64,000 bases of DNA from Marseilla massiliensis (GCF_016899855.1 NZ_JACJJG010000006.1:1-64000), one strand, 5' to 3'; positions 47,208-59,812 are shown, numbered from the stretch's first letter. Program-made: numbers and translations. Notes: generated from the sequence alone by a model not told the origin.

Positions 47208-47215
47208 TACTTTTG
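47208..47215 (+). promoter_or_regulatory. Bacteroidota -7 promoter element for the DUF4595 lipoprotein
   Basis: TACTTTTG followed by CA matches TAnnTTTG. The predicted transcript start is about 330 bases before the ATG. Confidence 0.65.
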
Positions 47216-47249
47216 CACCGCAAATCAGAATTATCTGACAAGGAGATTA

Positions 47250-47345
47250 CATTACCTCGGCAATTCGGCATGGCCGTTGTAGCCATGGCTGAAAGTAATG
47301 GGACGGCTCTTCTCCTTAAACACAGACGAAAACATCTGCGTCCCG
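47250..47345 (+). other. Structured leader of the lipoprotein gene
   Basis: Nested pairs CATTAC (47250-47255) with GTAATG (47295-47300) and CATGGC (47269-47274) with GCCATG (47282-47287), then GGGACG (47300-47305) with CGTCCC (47339-47344). It matches no riboswitch consensus I can recall. Confidence 0.5.
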
Positions 47346-47553
47346 TCTTGCAGAATTAACATGGACTGAACCCACAGGTTTAGAGGGGTGAGCCAAGTAT
47401 AATTCTATGCAATTGACAGGAAGATTTGCCGCAGTACACACGATTGCACACATTCTCACGACACACGCACCGACGACCGCCAATGGCTGTCGGGCAACTC
47501 ACTGCGCACTTAACCAACCAAATAATCATATATTCAACAAAAAACAAAAAATC

Positions 47554-49131
47554 ATGAAGAAGTTAAATCTGTTTTTCATGGCCATGACCATGCTGTTCAT
47601 GGCCGCAAGCCTCACAGCCTGCAGCGACGATGACAACAACGGCGGAGGAGGAGCTGACCTGCCCACTCCGCAATACGAGCAGGTAAGCGGCAAGTACGCT
47701 ATCACATCGGAAGGTTCTCCTTACGAGAGTATCGAACTAAGCGCCAGCGGCAACTACATCGTGACCCTAAACTACAGCGGAGGTTACTACGCCGCCGACA
47801 ACACTTCGGCAAACCGCATATCCACAAACCACCACAAGTCGCTATTAAGCGGCGGCGCACAGACGCGCGCCACGCAGGATGGGAACGTGATATACGGAAC
47901 ATTCACCAGTCTCGGCGAGAATGAATACGCCCTTGAAGGTTTCGGCACGATAAAGCTTGACTACACAGGCAGTGACGTAACTGGTATAGAAGTGACGACA
48001 CAGGGTGGACAGACCACGCAGTACACTGCCGAAAAACAACCCGTAATGGGCGACGACAACATGACAAGCTCACTCTGCCGCACATGGAAGATAGAGAAAA
48101 TACATGATGTGTACTATGACAAGGAAACCGGCAAGACCGATGACGTTACCGTAACACCCGAAAATCCAGGTGAAACAGGTTATGATATGCCCATCGAGGT
48201 TATGTGGTCTAAATCGGGCACGTATTTGGTTTCTTACCGCGACGGCAGCATAGGCATAGCCGAGTGGAAATGGAAAGACCGCGGCGCAGGCCAACTGTAC
48301 TATGCGTGGGATGGCGAATGGACGGGCGACTACGCCACGATAACATTCGACAGAAACAGGGCCGTAATACATGACAAATGGGAAGACGAATACGGACGTG
48401 ACGAGTCGTGGACTTACCTCGTAGCCGTAGACGCCCCTGAAACGCCCGGCACCGACCTGCCCGAAGCACAGTCACCTCTGGCAAACGTGTTCACCGGCAA
48501 ACTGCTCAAGCAGATGGGCGACGACCAGTTCTTCTACGAAAACGGCTATCTGACGCAAATAACAAACGACAAAGAGACAATCACCTTCAACTACAACTAC
48601 GCGACGGGCGCAGACGGCCCTGACGTTTACGTGACTATGAGGGGAGACGGCGACGACGATTTCGCCATAACGCTTAACGAGCAAGGCTTCGCCGAGAAGA
48701 TTGTACAGACAAGCTACGACCAATACGGTGAGAATGTGTACACAAAGACATTGGAATACGACGCCGACGGCCACCTCACGGCCATGAACGACGACCGCAA
48801 CGGCCGCCTGTACGACCTGACTTGGACTGACGGCAACCTGACAAAAGTACACTGGCTATCCGACAGCGGCAGCGAGCACACATATACATACACCTACGGC
48901 GACCAGGCAAACACCAACTGCCTGCTGTTCTACTACAAGGTGTACTCGGTTGACATCGACGAGGTGCAATGCCTCTACTACGCCGGCCTCTTGGGCAAAG
49001 CTCCCAAGCACCTGCCCGAATTGGAGACAAGCGACAGCGGCAGCACAACCACCTTCACGTGGACCGACAACAGCCTGACAGTAGACGGCGACGACTATCA
49101 TCCTACGGAGTTCAGCTTCTACGAAGAATAA
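47554..49131 (+). CDS. Surface lipoprotein with DUF4595-like domain
   Basis: 525 residues from the ATG at 47554. Signal peptide ends at C23 (SLTAC), followed directly by SDDDNN, the acidic tag that directs Bacteroidota lipoproteins to the cell surface. The middle part (about 215-325) resembles a lipocalin-like beta domain (RDGSIGIAEWKWKDRGAGQL). The C-terminal 190 residues (YLTQITNDKETITFNYNY, YDADGHLTAMNDDRNGRLYD) show the DUF4595 / YD-repeat-like pattern. Function unknown. It is convergent with rpoC, sharing the terminator at 49203-49239, and appears monocistronic. Confidence 0.82.
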   Translation: MKKLNLFFMAMTMLFMAASLTACSDDDNNGGGGADLPTPQYEQVSGKYAITSEGSPYESIELSASGNYIVTLNYSGGYYAADNTSANRISTNHHKSLLSGGAQTRATQDGNVIYGTFTSLGENEYALEGFGTIKLDYTGSDVTGIEVTTQGGQTTQYTAEKQPVMGDDNMTSSLCRTWKIEKIHDVYYDKETGKTDDVTVTPENPGETGYDMPIEVMWSKSGTYLVSYRDGSIGIAEWKWKDRGAGQLYYAWDGEWTGDYATITFDRNRAVIHDKWEDEYGRDESWTYLVAVDAPETPGTDLPEAQSPLANVFTGKLLKQMGDDQFFYENGYLTQITNDKETITFNYNYATGADGPDVYVTMRGDGDDDFAITLNEQGFAEKIVQTSYDQYGENVYTKTLEYDADGHLTAMNDDRNGRLYDLTWTDGNLTKVHWLSDSGSEHTYTYTYGDQANTNCLLFYYKVYSVDIDEVQCLYYAGLLGKAPKHLPELETSDSGSTTTFTWTDNSLTVDGDDYHPTEFSFYEE

Positions 49132-49202
49132 ATAAACACTACGTGGGTTCTATATAAGAACGTACAACAACATTCAAATCTCAACCAGCACAACACAACG
49201 AA

Positions 49203-49239
49203 AAAATCGGCGCGGAACATTTTGTTCCGCGCCGATTTT
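49203..49239. terminator. Bidirectional intrinsic terminator between the lipoprotein gene and rpoC
   Basis: AAAATCGGCGCGGAACA (49203-49219) pairs perfectly with 49223-49239 around a TTT loop. A-rich on one side and T-rich on the other, it can end transcripts from both directions. Confidence 0.93.
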
Positions 49240-49258
49240 GCTATATGTACAGGCCTGC

Positions 49259-52200
49259 TTATTCAGCCTCAGCCTTCTCTTTCTCGCTGTAATCGATGAC
49301 GTTCTTGCGGTTGGCCTGCATACGGTCATAATCTTCCTTTGAGCCGACAATGATTTTGTCAAACTCGCGCAGACCGGTACCTGCCGGGATGAGGTGACCA
49401 CAGATAACGTTCTCCTTCATTCCCTCGAGATAGTCTACCTTGCCGCGGATGGCAGCCTCGTTGAGCACCTTTGTCGTCTCCTGGAACGAAGCGGCAGACA
49501 TGAAGCTCTTGGTCTGGAGAGCTGCGCGCGTGATACCCTGGAGTATCTGTGTTGACGTAGCGGGCACGGCGTCACGCACCTGAACGATCTTCAAGTCGCG
49601 GCGCTTCAGCGTAGAGTTCTCGTCGCGCAGTTTGCGTGCGGTAACAATCTGACCCGCTTTCAAGGTCTCGCTGTCACCTGCGTCAACGACAACCTTCTTG
49701 CCCCAGATACGGTCGTTCTCCTCGGCGAAGTCGAGCTTGTCGACGATTTCCTGCTCGAGGAACGTAGTGTCGCCCGGATCGTTAATCTGCACCTTACGCA
49801 TCATCTGGCGCACGATTATCTCGAAGTGCTTGTCGTTAATCTTAACGCCCTGCAGACGGTAAACGTCCTGCACCTCGTTGACGATGTACTCTTGAACAGC
49901 GGTCGGGCCCTTGATGGCGAGGATGTCGTTAGGAGTAATCACGCCGTCAGACAGCGGTGTACCGGCACGAACGGCGTCATGCTCCTGCACAAGGATTTGC
50001 TTGGACAGAGAAACGAGGTATTTGCGCTGTTCGCCAGTCTTTGACGTAACGATAATCTCACGGTTACCACGCTTAACCTTACCCATTGTAACCTCACCGT
50101 CGATTTCACTGACAACGGCAGGGTTAGACGGGTTACGTGCCTCGAACAGCTCGGTAACACGGGGAAGACCTCCGGTGATGTCACCAGCCTTACCTACGGT
50201 ACGCGGTATCTTCACAAGGGTAGCACCGGTCTTGACAACCTGTCCGTCCTCAACGACAACGTGTCCTCCCACAGGGAAGTTATAGGTACCTACCACTTCA
50301 CCGCTCTCGTCAATAATATCACAGGTCGGAACCTTGCTCTTATCCTTCGACTCGGTGATGATCTTCTCGGTAAGACCTGTGGTGTCGTCGGTCTCGGAGT
50401 GGAATGTCACGCCATCAATAACATCACGGAACTTAAGTTTACCGGCATATTCGGTTACGATAACGGCGTTGAACGGGTCCCAGCGTGCGATGATGTCACC
50501 TTTCTTAACTACAGAACCTCCCTTGAAGTAAAGAGAACTACCATACGGAACGTTCAATGTAGAAAGTACGATGTTCGTATGCGGGTCGACGAAACGGATT
50601 TCAGCCAGACGGCTTACAACCATCTCGCACTGAACCTCGCCATTCTCTCCCTGCTCAACAAACGGAACAGTACGAAGCTCGTCGAACTCGATACGGCTGT
50701 CGTTCTTGGCAACGATAGACGCGTTAGCTGCAGCGTTGGCAGCCACACCACCGGCGTGGAACGTACGGAGGGTAAGCTGTGTACCGGGCTCACCGATAGC
50801 CTGCGCGGCGATGACGCCTACGGCTTCACCCTTCTGTACCATGCGGCTGGTAGCCAAGTTGCGTCCGTAACACTTCATGCAGACACCCTTCTTGCTTTCG
50901 CATGTGAGCACCGAACGAATCTCAACGCTCTCTATCGGGCTGTCCTCGATGGCCTGCGCGATAGGCTCGGTTATCTCCTCGCCGGCCGCAACGATAAGTT
51001 CGCCGGTAGTAGGATGTATAATGTCGTGAACGGAAACACGGCCGAGAATACGCTCATAGAGCGAAGATATAACCTCATCACCGTTCTTCAATGCCGTACA
51101 AACAAGACCACGGAGCGTACCGCAATCCTCCTCGGTAATAATAACGTCATGCGATACGTCAACAAGACGACGGGTTAGGTAACCTGCATCGGCTGTCTTC
51201 ATAGCGGTATCAGCAAGACCCTTACGTGCACCGTGGGTAGAGATGAAGTATTCGAGCACGCTCATACCCTCCTTGAAGTTTGAAAGGATAGGGTTCTCGA
51301 TAATCTGCGCGCCTTCGGCACCTGCCTTCTGCGGCTTGGCCATAAGTCCACGCATACCTGCCAACTGACGTATCTGGTCCTTAGAACCACGGGCGCCGGA
51401 GTCAAGCATCATGTAAACGGCGTTGAAACCCTGGTCGGCTTCGGTCATCTCTTTCATCAAAACATCACCAAGCTCGTTGTTTACGTGCGTCCAGGCATCG
51501 ATAACCTGGTTGTAACGCTCGTTGTCAGTGATGAATCCCATGTTGTAGTTGTCGGTAATCTGGCGAACTTCCTCGTTACCTTTTTCCACAAGGGCAACTT
51601 TCTCCTTCGGTATGATGATATCGTCAAGGTTGAACGAAAGTCCTGCCAAGTATGCCATGCGGTAACCCAGGTTCTTGATACCATCAAGGAACTCACAGGC
51701 ACGCGCAAAGCCAACGGCCTTGATTACATCTGCAATGATGTCGCGAAGACTCTTCTTTGATATAATCTTGTTGACAAAACCTATTTCATCCGGCACAATG
51801 CCGTTTACTATCACACGGCCGACAGAAGTATCAACCATATGGCTGTAATAGTTTCCGTACTTGTCTACATCCTTGACAACGACCTTAACTTGAGCGTGGA
51901 GATCACACTTGCCCTCATTATGGGCTATGATAGCCTCTTCAGGCCCGTAGAAGGTTAGTCCTTCGCCCTTTGCCCCGGGACGTATCTTTGTGATATAATA
52001 GAGTCCAAGCACCATATCCTGTGATGGCACAGTAATAGGAGCACCATTAGCCGGGTTAAGGATATTATGGCTCTGGAGCATGAGGATTTGCGCCTCAAGC
52101 ACAGCCTCGTTGCTCAACGGGAGGTGAACAGCCATCTGGTCACCGTCGAAGTCGGCGTTGAATGCAGTACATGCCAACGGATGCAACTGGATTGCCTTGC

Positions 52201-53593
52201 CTTCGATAAGTTTTGGCTGGAAAGCCTGTATACCGAGACGGTGCAGTGTAGGCGCACGGTTGAGAAGCACAGGGTGACCCTTCATTACGTTCTCAAGAAT
52301 ATCCCAGATTACGGGCTCACGACGATCGACAATCTTCTTCGCGCTCTTGACGGTCTTAACAATACCGCGCTCGATGAGCTTACGGATGATAAACGGCTTG
52401 TAAAGCTCGGCTGCCATCAACTTCGGAAGACCGCACTCACCCATCTTCAGTTCAGGGCCGACGACGATTACAGAACGTGCAGAATAGTCAACACGCTTAC
52501 CGAGAAGATTCTGGCGGAAACGTCCCTGCTTACCTTTCAATGAATCAGAGAGTGATTTCAACGGACGGTTTGACTCGCTCTTGACGGCGCTGCTCTTACG
52601 TGAGTTGTCGAACAAGCTGTCAACAGCCTCCTGCAACATACGCTTTTCATTACGCAGGATGACCTCAGGAGCCTTGATTTCCATCAACCTCTTCAAGCGG
52701 TTGTTACGGATAATAACACGACGGTAAAGATCATTCAAGTCTGATGTAGCGAAACGCCCTCCATCAAGTGGCACAAGTGGACGAAGCTCAGGCGGAGTGA
52801 CAGGGATAATCTTCATTATCATCCACTCCGGTTTATTTATATTACGGCTCGCGCGGAACGCTTCAACTACCTGCAGACGCTTGAGGGCTTCGGTTTTACG
52901 CTGCTGTGAAGAATCACTGTTTGCACGGTCGCGAAGCTCGTATGACAGAGAATCAAGGTCGATGTTCACGAGCAAGTCGTAAATAGCCTCGGCACCCATC
53001 TTGGCAACGAACTTGTTGGGATCAGTGTCGTCAAGATATTCATTGCCGTCGGGCAGGTTGTCCATTATATCAATATATTCGTCCTCGGTAAGCAAGTCCA
53101 TCTTATGTGAACCGTTCACCTCGATACCCTCTGAATCTTTCCTGCCTTCCATAACGCCGGGCTGTATCACGATGTATTTCTCGTAATAAATCACGGAGTC
53201 AAGTTTCTTCGTAGGAAGGCCAAGGAGATAACCTATCTTATTAGGCAGCGAACGGAAGTACCATATATGCGCTACGGGTACGACGAGCTCGATGTGCCCC
53301 GTACGCTCACGGCGCACTTTCTTTTCCGTAACCTCTACTCCACAACGGTCGCAGACAATGCCCTTATACCTTATTCGCTTATATTTACCGCAAGCACATT
53401 CATAATCCTTTGTCGGGCCGAAGATACGCTCGCAGAAAAGGCCATCGCGCTCGGGCTTGTACGTACGGTAGTTTATTGTCTCAGGCTTGGTCACCTCGCC
53501 ATAAGAATTTTCGAGGATTTCCTCAGGCGACGCAAGACTGATGGTTATCTTCGTAAAATTACTCTTTATCTTTGAATCTTTCTTGAAAGCCAT
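49259..53593 (-). CDS. rpoC: RNA polymerase beta-prime subunit
   Basis: 1444 residues. N-terminal zinc site [20 protein letters not shown] (C66, C68, C81, C84), the active-site [14 protein letters not shown] with three Asp holding catalytic magnesium, and the trigger-loop and bridge-helix regions. A second zinc site lies near [18 protein letters not shown]. The length is typical of Bacteroidota. It starts 39 bases after rpoB and ends at a strong terminator. Confidence 0.99.
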   Translation of the reverse strand: MAFKKDSKIKSNFTKITISLASPEEILENSYGEVTKPETINYRTYKPERDGLFCERIFGPTKDYECACGKYKRIRYKGIVCDRCGVEVTEKKVRRERTGHIELVVPVAHIWYFRSLPNKIGYLLGLPTKKLDSVIYYEKYIVIQPGVMEGRKDSEGIEVNGSHKMDLLTEDEYIDIMDNLPDGNEYLDDTDPNKFVAKMGAEAIYDLLVNIDLDSLSYELRDRANSDSSQQRKTEALKRLQVVEAFRASRNINKPEWMIMKIIPVTPPELRPLVPLDGGRFATSDLNDLYRRVIIRNNRLKRLMEIKAPEVILRNEKRMLQEAVDSLFDNSRKSSAVKSESNRPLKSLSDSLKGKQGRFRQNLLGKRVDYSARSVIVVGPELKMGECGLPKLMAAELYKPFIIRKLIERGIVKTVKSAKKIVDRREPVIWDILENVMKGHPVLLNRAPTLHRLGIQAFQPKLIEGKAIQLHPLACTAFNADFDGDQMAVHLPLSNEAVLEAQILMLQSHNILNPANGAPITVPSQDMVLGLYYITKIRPGAKGEGLTFYGPEEAIIAHNEGKCDLHAQVKVVVKDVDKYGNYYSHMVDTSVGRVIVNGIVPDEIGFVNKIISKKSLRDIIADVIKAVGFARACEFLDGIKNLGYRMAYLAGLSFNLDDIIIPKEKVALVEKGNEEVRQITDNYNMGFITDNERYNQVIDAWTHVNNELGDVLMKEMTEADQGFNAVYMMLDSGARGSKDQIRQLAGMRGLMAKPQKAGAEGAQIIENPILSNFKEGMSVLEYFISTHGARKGLADTAMKTADAGYLTRRLVDVSHDVIITEEDCGTLRGLVCTALKNGDEVISSLYERILGRVSVHDIIHPTTGELIVAAGEEITEPIAQAIEDSPIESVEIRSVLTCESKKGVCMKCYGRNLATSRMVQKGEAVGVIAAQAIGEPGTQLTLRTFHAGGVAANAAANASIVAKNDSRIEFDELRTVPFVEQGENGEVQCEMVVSRLAEIRFVDPHTNIVLSTLNVPYGSSLYFKGGSVVKKGDIIARWDPFNAVIVTEYAGKLKFRDVIDGVTFHSETDDTTGLTEKIITESKDKSKVPTCDIIDESGEVVGTYNFPVGGHVVVEDGQVVKTGATLVKIPRTVGKAGDITGGLPRVTELFEARNPSNPAVVSEIDGEVTMGKVKRGNREIIVTSKTGEQRKYLVSLSKQILVQEHDAVRAGTPLSDGVITPNDILAIKGPTAVQEYIVNEVQDVYRLQGVKINDKHFEIIVRQMMRKVQINDPGDTTFLEQEIVDKLDFAEENDRIWGKKVVVDAGDSETLKAGQIVTARKLRDENSTLKRRDLKIVQVRDAVPATSTQILQGITRAALQTKSFMSAASFQETTKVLNEAAIRGKVDYLEGMKENVICGHLIPAGTGLREFDKIIVGSKEDYDRMQANRKNVIDYSEKEKAEAE

Positions 53594-53632
53594 ATTTCTT
53601 ATGTTGTAATTGTTATGTAAAGAGTTCCTTTA

Positions 53633-56600
53633 TTAGTCAAGAGTTATGCTTAAGCCCAAACCACGAAGCTCATGCAGAAGGACGTTGAGTGACTCCGGTA
53701 TTCCCGGTGTCGGCATTGGCTCTCCCTTGACAATTGCCTCATAAGCCTTTGAACGCCCTACCACATCATCTGACTTGATTGTCAAAATCTCTTGCAGAAC
53801 ATGGCTTGCACCGAATGCCTCCAATGCCCAGACCTCCATCTCTCCGAAACGCTGGCCACCAAACTGAGCCTTACCACCAAGAGGCTGTTGGGTAATAAGA
53901 GAGTACGGACCGATACTGCGGGCGTGCATCTTATCCTCAACCATATGGCCTAACTTAAGGAAGTACGTGATACCAACGGTTGCAGGCTGGTCGAACGGTT
54001 CTCCTGTCTCACCGTCATAGAGGCGCGTAGAACACAGACGCGGCAGTCCTGCCTTATCCGTCCACTCCTGGAGATCATCAAGCTTCGCACCGTCAAAAAT
54101 CGGCGTTGCGAACTTAACACCAAGACGTTTTCCTGCTGCACCGAGAATAGCCTCGAATATCTGTCCAAGGTTCATACGCGATGGCACACCTAACGGGTTG
54201 AGAACCAAGTCTACAGGACGTCCATCCTCAAGGAACGGCATGTCTTCCTGACGAACGATTTTAGAAACTATACCCTTATTACCGTGTCGTCCTGCAAGTT
54301 TGTCACCTACGCTGATTTTACGTTTCTTGGCAACATATACCTTAGCCATCTGAAGAATACCAGAAGGCAGCTCATCACCGATTGTTATCGCGAACTTGCG
54401 GCGTTTCATCTCAGCGTCAAGCAGCTTGTACTTCTTTATGAAGTTCATGATAAGCTTCTGGATGAGTCCATTCGTATGTTCGTCAGAAGTCCAATTGTTT
54501 GACTGGATTCCGTCATACTCAAGATTCTTCAACTGAGCCATCGTAAACTTACTGCCCTTAGTTATGATCTCGGCACCTGTGTAATCCTTGATTCCCATAG
54601 ATGTCTTGTCATCCGTCAGAGTAAGCAGCTTATCTACAAGAATATCCTTCAGGTCGTCTATCTTGGCTGCGTATTCCTCGTCTATCTTGGCAAGGACAAC
54701 CTTGTCTTGCTGTTTCGAAGCACGAGTCTTGACTGCACGTGAGAACAGTTTTTTATCAATTACGACACCTGTAAGTGACGGATTGGCCTTCAACGAAGAG
54801 TCCTTCACATCGCCGGCCTTATCGCCGAAAATAGCACGAAGAAGTTTCTCTTCCGGAGACGGGTCGCTCTCACCCTTAGGCGAAATCTTACCGATAAGGA
54901 TATCACCCGGCTCGACACGAGCACCTACACGGATAATACCGTTGTCATCAAGGTCCTTGGTTGCCTCTTCACTGACGTTAGGGATGTCACTGGTAAACTC
55001 TTCCATCCCTCGTTTGGTCTCACGCACATCGAGTGAATACTCATCAACGTGCACTGACGTAAGGATATCTTCACGAACAACACGCTCGTTAAGCACGATA
55101 GCGTCCTCATAGTTGTAACCCTTCCAAGGCATGTAAGCCACAAGGAGGTTGCGACCGAGAGCAAGCTCTCCGTTTTCTGTAGCATATCCTTCAGTGAGTA
55201 TATCACCTTTCTTTACCCTCTGTCCCTTATTACAGATAGGACGAAGGTCTATTGTCATATTCTGGTTCGTACGACGGAACTTCGGTATTCTATATTCCTT
55301 GAGCGCTGGCTCAAAGCTTACAAATTCCTCTTCCTCAGTCCGGTCGTAGAGTATTCTTATTGTTGTCGCGTCTACATATTCGATAACTCCATCGCCCTCT
55401 GCCGTTATCATGGTGCGCGAGTCAACGCATACTTGTCTTTCTATACCAGTTCCTACGATAGGAGCTTCATTGTGCAACAAAGGTACTGCCTGGCGCATCA
55501 TGTTACTTCCCATCAACGCACGGTGCGCATCGTCATGCTCCAGGAAAGGAATCAGGCCAGCAGCTATTGAAGCAATCTGTTGTGGCGACACGTCCATAAG
55601 GTCAACCTGCGACGGCGGAACAACAGGGAAATCAGCATCCTGACGGCATTTTACGACATCACGGATAAACGTTCCGTCATCGTTAAGCGGCGCATTACCT
55701 TGGCCGATAATGTGGTCTTCTTCCTCTTCCGCGGTAAGATAAACGATATGGTCATTATCCAAATCAACAACACCGTCCTTAACTTTACGATAAGGAGTCT
55801 CGATAAAGCCAAGATCATTAATCTTAGCATAAACACACAAAGACGAGATAAGACCGATGTTCGGGCCTTCAGGGCTCTCAATCGGGCAAAGTCGTCCATA
55901 GTGAGTATAGTGAACGTCACGGACCTCAAAGCCTGCACGCTCACGTGACAAACCGCCAGGACCAAGCGCTGACAGACGGCGCTTATGCGTTACCTCGGCA
56001 AGCGGGTTTGTCTGGTCCATGAACTGCGACAACGGGTTTGTTCCGAAGAAAGAATTTATAACGCTCGATATTGTCTTCGCGTTTATAAGGTCTGTCGGAG
56101 TGAACACCTCATTATCACGCACGTTCATGCGCTCACGTATAGTGCGGCTCATGCGGGCAAGGCCAATCGAGAACTGGTTGCTCAACTGCTCGCCAACGGT
56201 ACGTACACGGCGGTTGCTCAAGTGGTCGATATCATCTACCGTTGCGTTTGAATTAACTAGCTGTATTAGATACTTGATAATCTCGATTATGTCCTCCTTG
56301 GTAAGGATGCGAACGTCCATATCCGTATCAAGACCAAGCTTCTTGTCTATACGATAACGGCCAACCGTACCCAAGTCGTAACGTTTGTCAGAGAAGAACA
56401 GATTTTGTATAACCTCACGTGCGCTTGCATCGTCTGCCGGGTCAGCATTTCTCAGCTGGCGATAGATATACAGCACAGCCTCCTTCTCGGAGTTACTGGG
56501 GTCTTTCTGCAAAGTATTGAAAATTATCGAATACTTACTTGCAGAATCAGCGTCCTTGTGAAGAAGGATTGTAGACGTTCCACTCTCGAGAATATCATCG

Positions 56601-57445
56601 ATGTTGTCCTTGGTTATCTCAGTCTCGCGCTCCATGATTACCTCATTACGCTCGATTGACACAACTTCACCTGTATCCTCATCTACAAAATCCTCATTCC
56701 AGCTCTTCAATACCCTCGCTGCGAGCTTACGGCCGAGAACATCCTTCATGTTCTTCTTTGTAACCTTCACTTCCTCGGCCAAGTCGAATATCTGCAGGAT
56801 ATCCTTATCTGTCTCGAAACCAATGGCTCTCAAAAGAGTAGTAACGGGCAATTTCTTCTTACGGTCGATGTATGCGTACATCACATTGTTGATGTCTGTC
56901 GCAAACTCAATCCATGAACCCTTGAACGGAATGATACGTGCAGAATAAAGCACTGTACCGTTTGCATGCACTCCCTGACCAAAGAACACGCCAGGCGACC
57001 TATGCAACTGTGATACGACAACACGCTCTGCTCCATTTATTATAAATGTGCCATTATCCGTCATGTAAGGTATGGTGCCAAGGAATACGTCCTGTATGAA
57101 TGTTCCGAAGTCCTCATGATCCGGATCAGTGCAATACAATTTCATCTTTGCCTTCAGGGGCACGCTATATGTGAGGCCACGCTCCAAACATTCATCAATA
57201 GTATAACGCGGTGGGTCAATATAGTAATCCAAGAACTCAAGAACGAAATTGTTTCTCGTGTCGGTTATAGGGAAATTCTCAGCGAATACCTTATACAAAC
57301 CGTCATTCTTGCGTTCTTCAGGTGGAGTGTCCAACTGCAAGAAGTCCCTGAAAGACTTTAATTGCACATCGAGGAAATCCGGATATGGCATCGGATTCTT
57401 CACGCTGGCAAAATTTACTCTGTTATCAACAATTTTTGAAGCCAT
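53633..57445 (-). CDS. rpoB: RNA polymerase beta subunit
   Basis: 1270 residues. The rifampicin pocket [20 protein letters not shown] is unaltered at the residues usually mutated. [10 protein letters not shown] and the C-terminal [20 protein letters not shown] are canonical. It follows a terminator-like hairpin (57573-57610) in the 187-base rplL-rpoB gap, where polymerase gene expression is reduced relative to ribosomal genes in other bacteria. Confidence 0.99.
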   Translation of the reverse strand: MASKIVDNRVNFASVKNPMPYPDFLDVQLKSFRDFLQLDTPPEERKNDGLYKVFAENFPITDTRNNFVLEFLDYYIDPPRYTIDECLERGLTYSVPLKAKMKLYCTDPDHEDFGTFIQDVFLGTIPYMTDNGTFIINGAERVVVSQLHRSPGVFFGQGVHANGTVLYSARIIPFKGSWIEFATDINNVMYAYIDRKKKLPVTTLLRAIGFETDKDILQIFDLAEEVKVTKKNMKDVLGRKLAARVLKSWNEDFVDEDTGEVVSIERNEVIMERETEITKDNIDDILESGTSTILLHKDADSASKYSIIFNTLQKDPSNSEKEAVLYIYRQLRNADPADDASAREVIQNLFFSDKRYDLGTVGRYRIDKKLGLDTDMDVRILTKEDIIEIIKYLIQLVNSNATVDDIDHLSNRRVRTVGEQLSNQFSIGLARMSRTIRERMNVRDNEVFTPTDLINAKTISSVINSFFGTNPLSQFMDQTNPLAEVTHKRRLSALGPGGLSRERAGFEVRDVHYTHYGRLCPIESPEGPNIGLISSLCVYAKINDLGFIETPYRKVKDGVVDLDNDHIVYLTAEEEEDHIIGQGNAPLNDDGTFIRDVVKCRQDADFPVVPPSQVDLMDVSPQQIASIAAGLIPFLEHDDAHRALMGSNMMRQAVPLLHNEAPIVGTGIERQVCVDSRTMITAEGDGVIEYVDATTIRILYDRTEEEEFVSFEPALKEYRIPKFRRTNQNMTIDLRPICNKGQRVKKGDILTEGYATENGELALGRNLLVAYMPWKGYNYEDAIVLNERVVREDILTSVHVDEYSLDVRETKRGMEEFTSDIPNVSEEATKDLDDNGIIRVGARVEPGDILIGKISPKGESDPSPEEKLLRAIFGDKAGDVKDSSLKANPSLTGVVIDKKLFSRAVKTRASKQQDKVVLAKIDEEYAAKIDDLKDILVDKLLTLTDDKTSMGIKDYTGAEIITKGSKFTMAQLKNLEYDGIQSNNWTSDEHTNGLIQKLIMNFIKKYKLLDAEMKRRKFAITIGDELPSGILQMAKVYVAKKRKISVGDKLAGRHGNKGIVSKIVRQEDMPFLEDGRPVDLVLNPLGVPSRMNLGQIFEAILGAAGKRLGVKFATPIFDGAKLDDLQEWTDKAGLPRLCSTRLYDGETGEPFDQPATVGITYFLKLGHMVEDKMHARSIGPYSLITQQPLGGKAQFGGQRFGEMEVWALEAFGASHVLQEILTIKSDDVVGRSKAYEAIVKGEPMPTPGIPESLNVLLHELRGLGLSITLD

Positions 57446-57572
57446 TACAGATTTATATTACCGTTATAAATGCCACCTTAGAATATTTTGAACGGCTGAA
57501 ATGATAGTGTTACCAAACTTTGGTGCCGGCCAATATGCGGCGGTGGATGACCGCATAATCAAATAAAGACAC

Positions 57573-57610
57573 AAAAAGGTTAAGACTCTCCGACTGGGAG
57601 AATCTTAACC
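57573..57610 (-). terminator. Attenuator-like terminator between rplL and rpoB
   Basis: GGTTAAGA(TT)CTCC pairs with GGAG(AG)TCTTAACC, one internal mismatch loop, followed by TTTTT on the minus strand. It lies 22 bases beyond the rplL stop and 128 before rpoB. No TAnnTTTG promoter follows, so partial read-through must feed rpoBC. Confidence 0.85.
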
Positions 57611-57632
57611 CCTAATATTTCTGTTGACAAAA

Positions 57633-58013
57633 TTATTTCAGCTCAACCTTAGCGCCGGCCTCTTCGATAGCCTTCTTCAGGTTCTCTGCCTCGTCCTTAG
57701 ACATGCCTTCCTTCAAAGTAGAGGGAGCGCCGTCTACAAGTTCCTTAGCCTCTTTCAGACCGAGACCACAAGCCTCCTTAACGGCCTTAACAACCTGCAG
57801 TTTAGCTGCGCCAACCTCAGCGAGAACTACATCGAAAGATGTCTTCTCCTCAGCTGCGGCTGCATCACCACCTGCAGCAGGACCAGCAGCAACAGCAACA
57901 GCTGCAGCAGCAGGCTCAATTCCGTACTCGTCCTTCAGGACTGTTGCCAACTCGTTTACTTCCTTTACTGTCAAATTTACCAATTCTTCAGCAATAGCTT
58001 TGATATCTGCCAT
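57633..58013 (-). CDS. rplL: 50S ribosomal protein L7/L12
   Basis: 126 residues. An N-terminal dimerisation helix ([20 protein letters not shown]), an Ala/Gly-rich hinge (about 34-52, [15 protein letters not shown]) and a C-terminal factor-binding domain ([20 protein letters not shown]). Multiple copies form the stalk that recruits EF-Tu and EF-G. It is followed by the attenuator. Confidence 0.98.
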   Translation of the reverse strand: MADIKAIAEELVNLTVKEVNELATVLKDEYGIEPAAAAVAVAAGPAAGGDAAAAEEKTSFDVVLAEVGAAKLQVVKAVKEACGLGLKEAKELVDGAPSTLKEGMSKDEAENLKKAIEEAGAKVELK

Positions 58014-58061
58014 TTTATTCTAATTTTAATGTTTTTAAATGTTAAATGTTTGGGTGTTTAA

Positions 58062-58580
58062 TTATTCAGGACGCTCGCCCAAGGTCTTGAGCACGCCATG
58101 GATGGTATGCGCACCTGATTGAAGAGCTGAAACAACGTTCTTTGCCGGAGACTGGAGCAAAGCAACAATCTCTGCGATAACCTCGTTCTTGCTCTTGAGA
58201 GCTGCAAGTTCCTCCAACTTATCAGCGCCGACGTAAATGCTTTCCTCAGCATAAGCTGCCTTCAAAGAAGGGATACCCTCTTTTGCATAAGTCTTGAGCA
58301 TTTTAGCCGGTACATTGGCGGTATTGCAGAAAAGCACGGCGGTACTGCCTTTCAGACAGCCGTACAAAGGTTCATAATCAACATCTGAAGCCTCGAAAGC
58401 CTTATGGAGAAGAGTATTCTTCACCACGACCATCTTGATTTCATGCTTGAAGCAATCACGACGGAGCTTGCTTGTTGCGCCTGCATTCAGACCCGTAACG
58501 TCAACAAGGTAGAAATGAGCGTACTCCTTAAGCTTCTCGCCAAGTTCAACAACTATAGTATCTTTTACTTCTTTCTTCAT
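58062..58580 (-). CDS. rplJ: 50S ribosomal protein L10
   Basis: 172 residues: MKKEVKDTIVVELGEKLKEY at the start, KMVVVKNTLLHKAFE in the RNA-binding part and a C-terminal helix that holds L12 dimers. It starts 18 bases after rplA, too short for the separate L10 leader seen in E. coli. Confidence 0.97.
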   Translation of the reverse strand: MKKEVKDTIVVELGEKLKEYAHFYLVDVTGLNAGATSKLRRDCFKHEIKMVVVKNTLLHKAFEASDVDYEPLYGCLKGSTAVLFCNTANVPAKMLKTYAKEGIPSLKAAYAEESIYVGADKLEELAALKSKNEVIAEIVALLQSPAKNVVSALQSGAHTIHGVLKTLGERPE

Positions 58581-58598
58581 CTTACAAAACTTTTAGAG

Positions 58599-59291
58599 TT
58601 ATTCAACTGATTTAGGATCAATCTTGACACCCTTACTCATAGTGCTCGAAATAAAGATACTCTTGACATATGTACCTTTAGCGGCAGCAGGCTTCAGCTT
58701 AATTACAGTAGAGATAAACTCCTTTGCATTCTGGAATATCTGTTCCGGAGTGAAAGAGACTTTACCTATAGAAGCATGGATAATACCGGTTTTGTCAACC
58801 TTGAAGTCTATTTTACCCTGCTTTACCTCTTTTACCGCTTTTGCAACGTCCATGGTTACGGTGCCGCTCTTAGGGTTAGGCATCAAGCCACGCGGACCGA
58901 GTACACGTCCCAAGGGTCCTATCTTACCCATGCACGACGGCATCGTGATAATTACGTCAATATCTGTCCAACCACCCTTGATCTTTTCGATATACTCGTC
59001 AAGACCAACATAGTCAGCACCTGCCTCTTTCGCAGCAGCCTCAGCATCCGGTGTACAAAGGCAAAGCACGCGGGTTACCTTACCCGTGCCGTTGGGAAGA
59101 GAAACAACGCCTCTAACCATCTGGTTTGCCTTACGCGGGTCAACGCCCAAACGTACATCGATATCTACGGAAGCATCAAACTTGGTCGTGGTAATTTCCT
59201 TGACCAGTTCGGCAGCTTCTTTCAAAGAGTATGCTTTCCCTGCTTCAACCTTATCAGCTACTGATTTTTGATTTTTTGTCAGTTTACTCAT
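58599..59291 (-). CDS. rplA: 50S ribosomal protein L1
   Basis: 230 residues; [20 protein letters not shown] and the [20 protein letters not shown] loop are diagnostic. It forms the mobile L1 stalk and in many bacteria represses the rplKA mRNA. It starts 21 bases after rplK. Confidence 0.98.
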   Translation of the reverse strand: MSKLTKNQKSVADKVEAGKAYSLKEAAELVKEITTTKFDASVDIDVRLGVDPRKANQMVRGVVSLPNGTGKVTRVLCLCTPDAEAAAKEAGADYVGLDEYIEKIKGGWTDIDVIITMPSCMGKIGPLGRVLGPRGLMPNPKSGTVTMDVAKAVKEVKQGKIDFKVDKTGIIHASIGKVSFTPEQIFQNAKEFISTVIKLKPAAAKGTYVKSIFISSTMSKGVKIDPKSVE

Positions 59292-59312
59292 TTTCTTAAT
59301 TGAAGTTATAAA

Positions 59313-59753
59313 TTATTTACCAGGGAAGTCCCCTTTTACAGTGATGCCCATGCTTCTTGCCGTACCGGCTACAAGCTTCATAGCCGACTCTACCGTAAAA
59401 CAGTTGAGGTCTGCCATCTTGTCCTCGGCGATTGCACGAACCTGCTCCCATGTAACTGAAGCTACCTTCTTACGGTTAGGCTCGGCCGAACCGCTCTTAA
59501 TCTTGGCTGCCTCCATAAGCTGAACGGCTGCAGGAGGGGTCTTGATTTCGAAGCTGTATGACTTGTCAGCATAGTAAGTGATAACGACTGGAAGAACTTT
59601 TCCGGCCTTATCCTGGGTTCTGGCGTTGAACTCCTTGCAGAATCCCATGATGTTGATACCCTTAGAACCAAGGGCTGGACCAACGGGAGGTGAAGGATTG
59701 GCAGCGCCACCTTTAATCTGTAATTTGATTAATCCAGCAACTTCTTTAGCCAT
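59313..59753 (-). CDS. rplK: 50S ribosomal protein L11
   Basis: 146 residues with [20 protein letters not shown] and [15 protein letters not shown]. It forms the factor-binding site with L10/L12 and the thiopeptide-binding site. It is 59 bases after nusG. Confidence 0.98.
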   Translation of the reverse strand: MAKEVAGLIKLQIKGGAANPSPPVGPALGSKGINIMGFCKEFNARTQDKAGKVLPVVITYYADKSYSFEIKTPPAAVQLMEAAKIKSGSAEPNRKKVASVTWEQVRAIAEDKMADLNCFTVESAMKLVAGTARSMGITVKGDFPGK

Positions 59754-59812
59754 TTCTTTTGTTATTAAATAATTGATTTATATAAAAGAACAGCCACATC
59801 CGTAACAATGCG

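Larger units (their letters stand above)
46552..47553. other. Long intergenic region between divergent thioredoxin and lipoprotein operons
   Basis: About 1 kb: minus-strand promoter (46624-46631), AT-rich DNA, repeat copy F (46956-47061), plus-strand promoter (47208-47215) and a long leader with several stems (47250-47345) before the lipoprotein ATG at 47554. The in-frame extension from 47407 has no signal peptide and is not used. Confidence 0.65.

Noticed and set aside
47407-47553. N-terminal extension of the DUF4595 lipoprotein
   Set aside because: It would bury the lipoprotein signal peptide that starts at 47554.
50261-51178. 305-codon open frame on the plus strand
   Set aside because: Antisense shadow of rpoC, with no family features.
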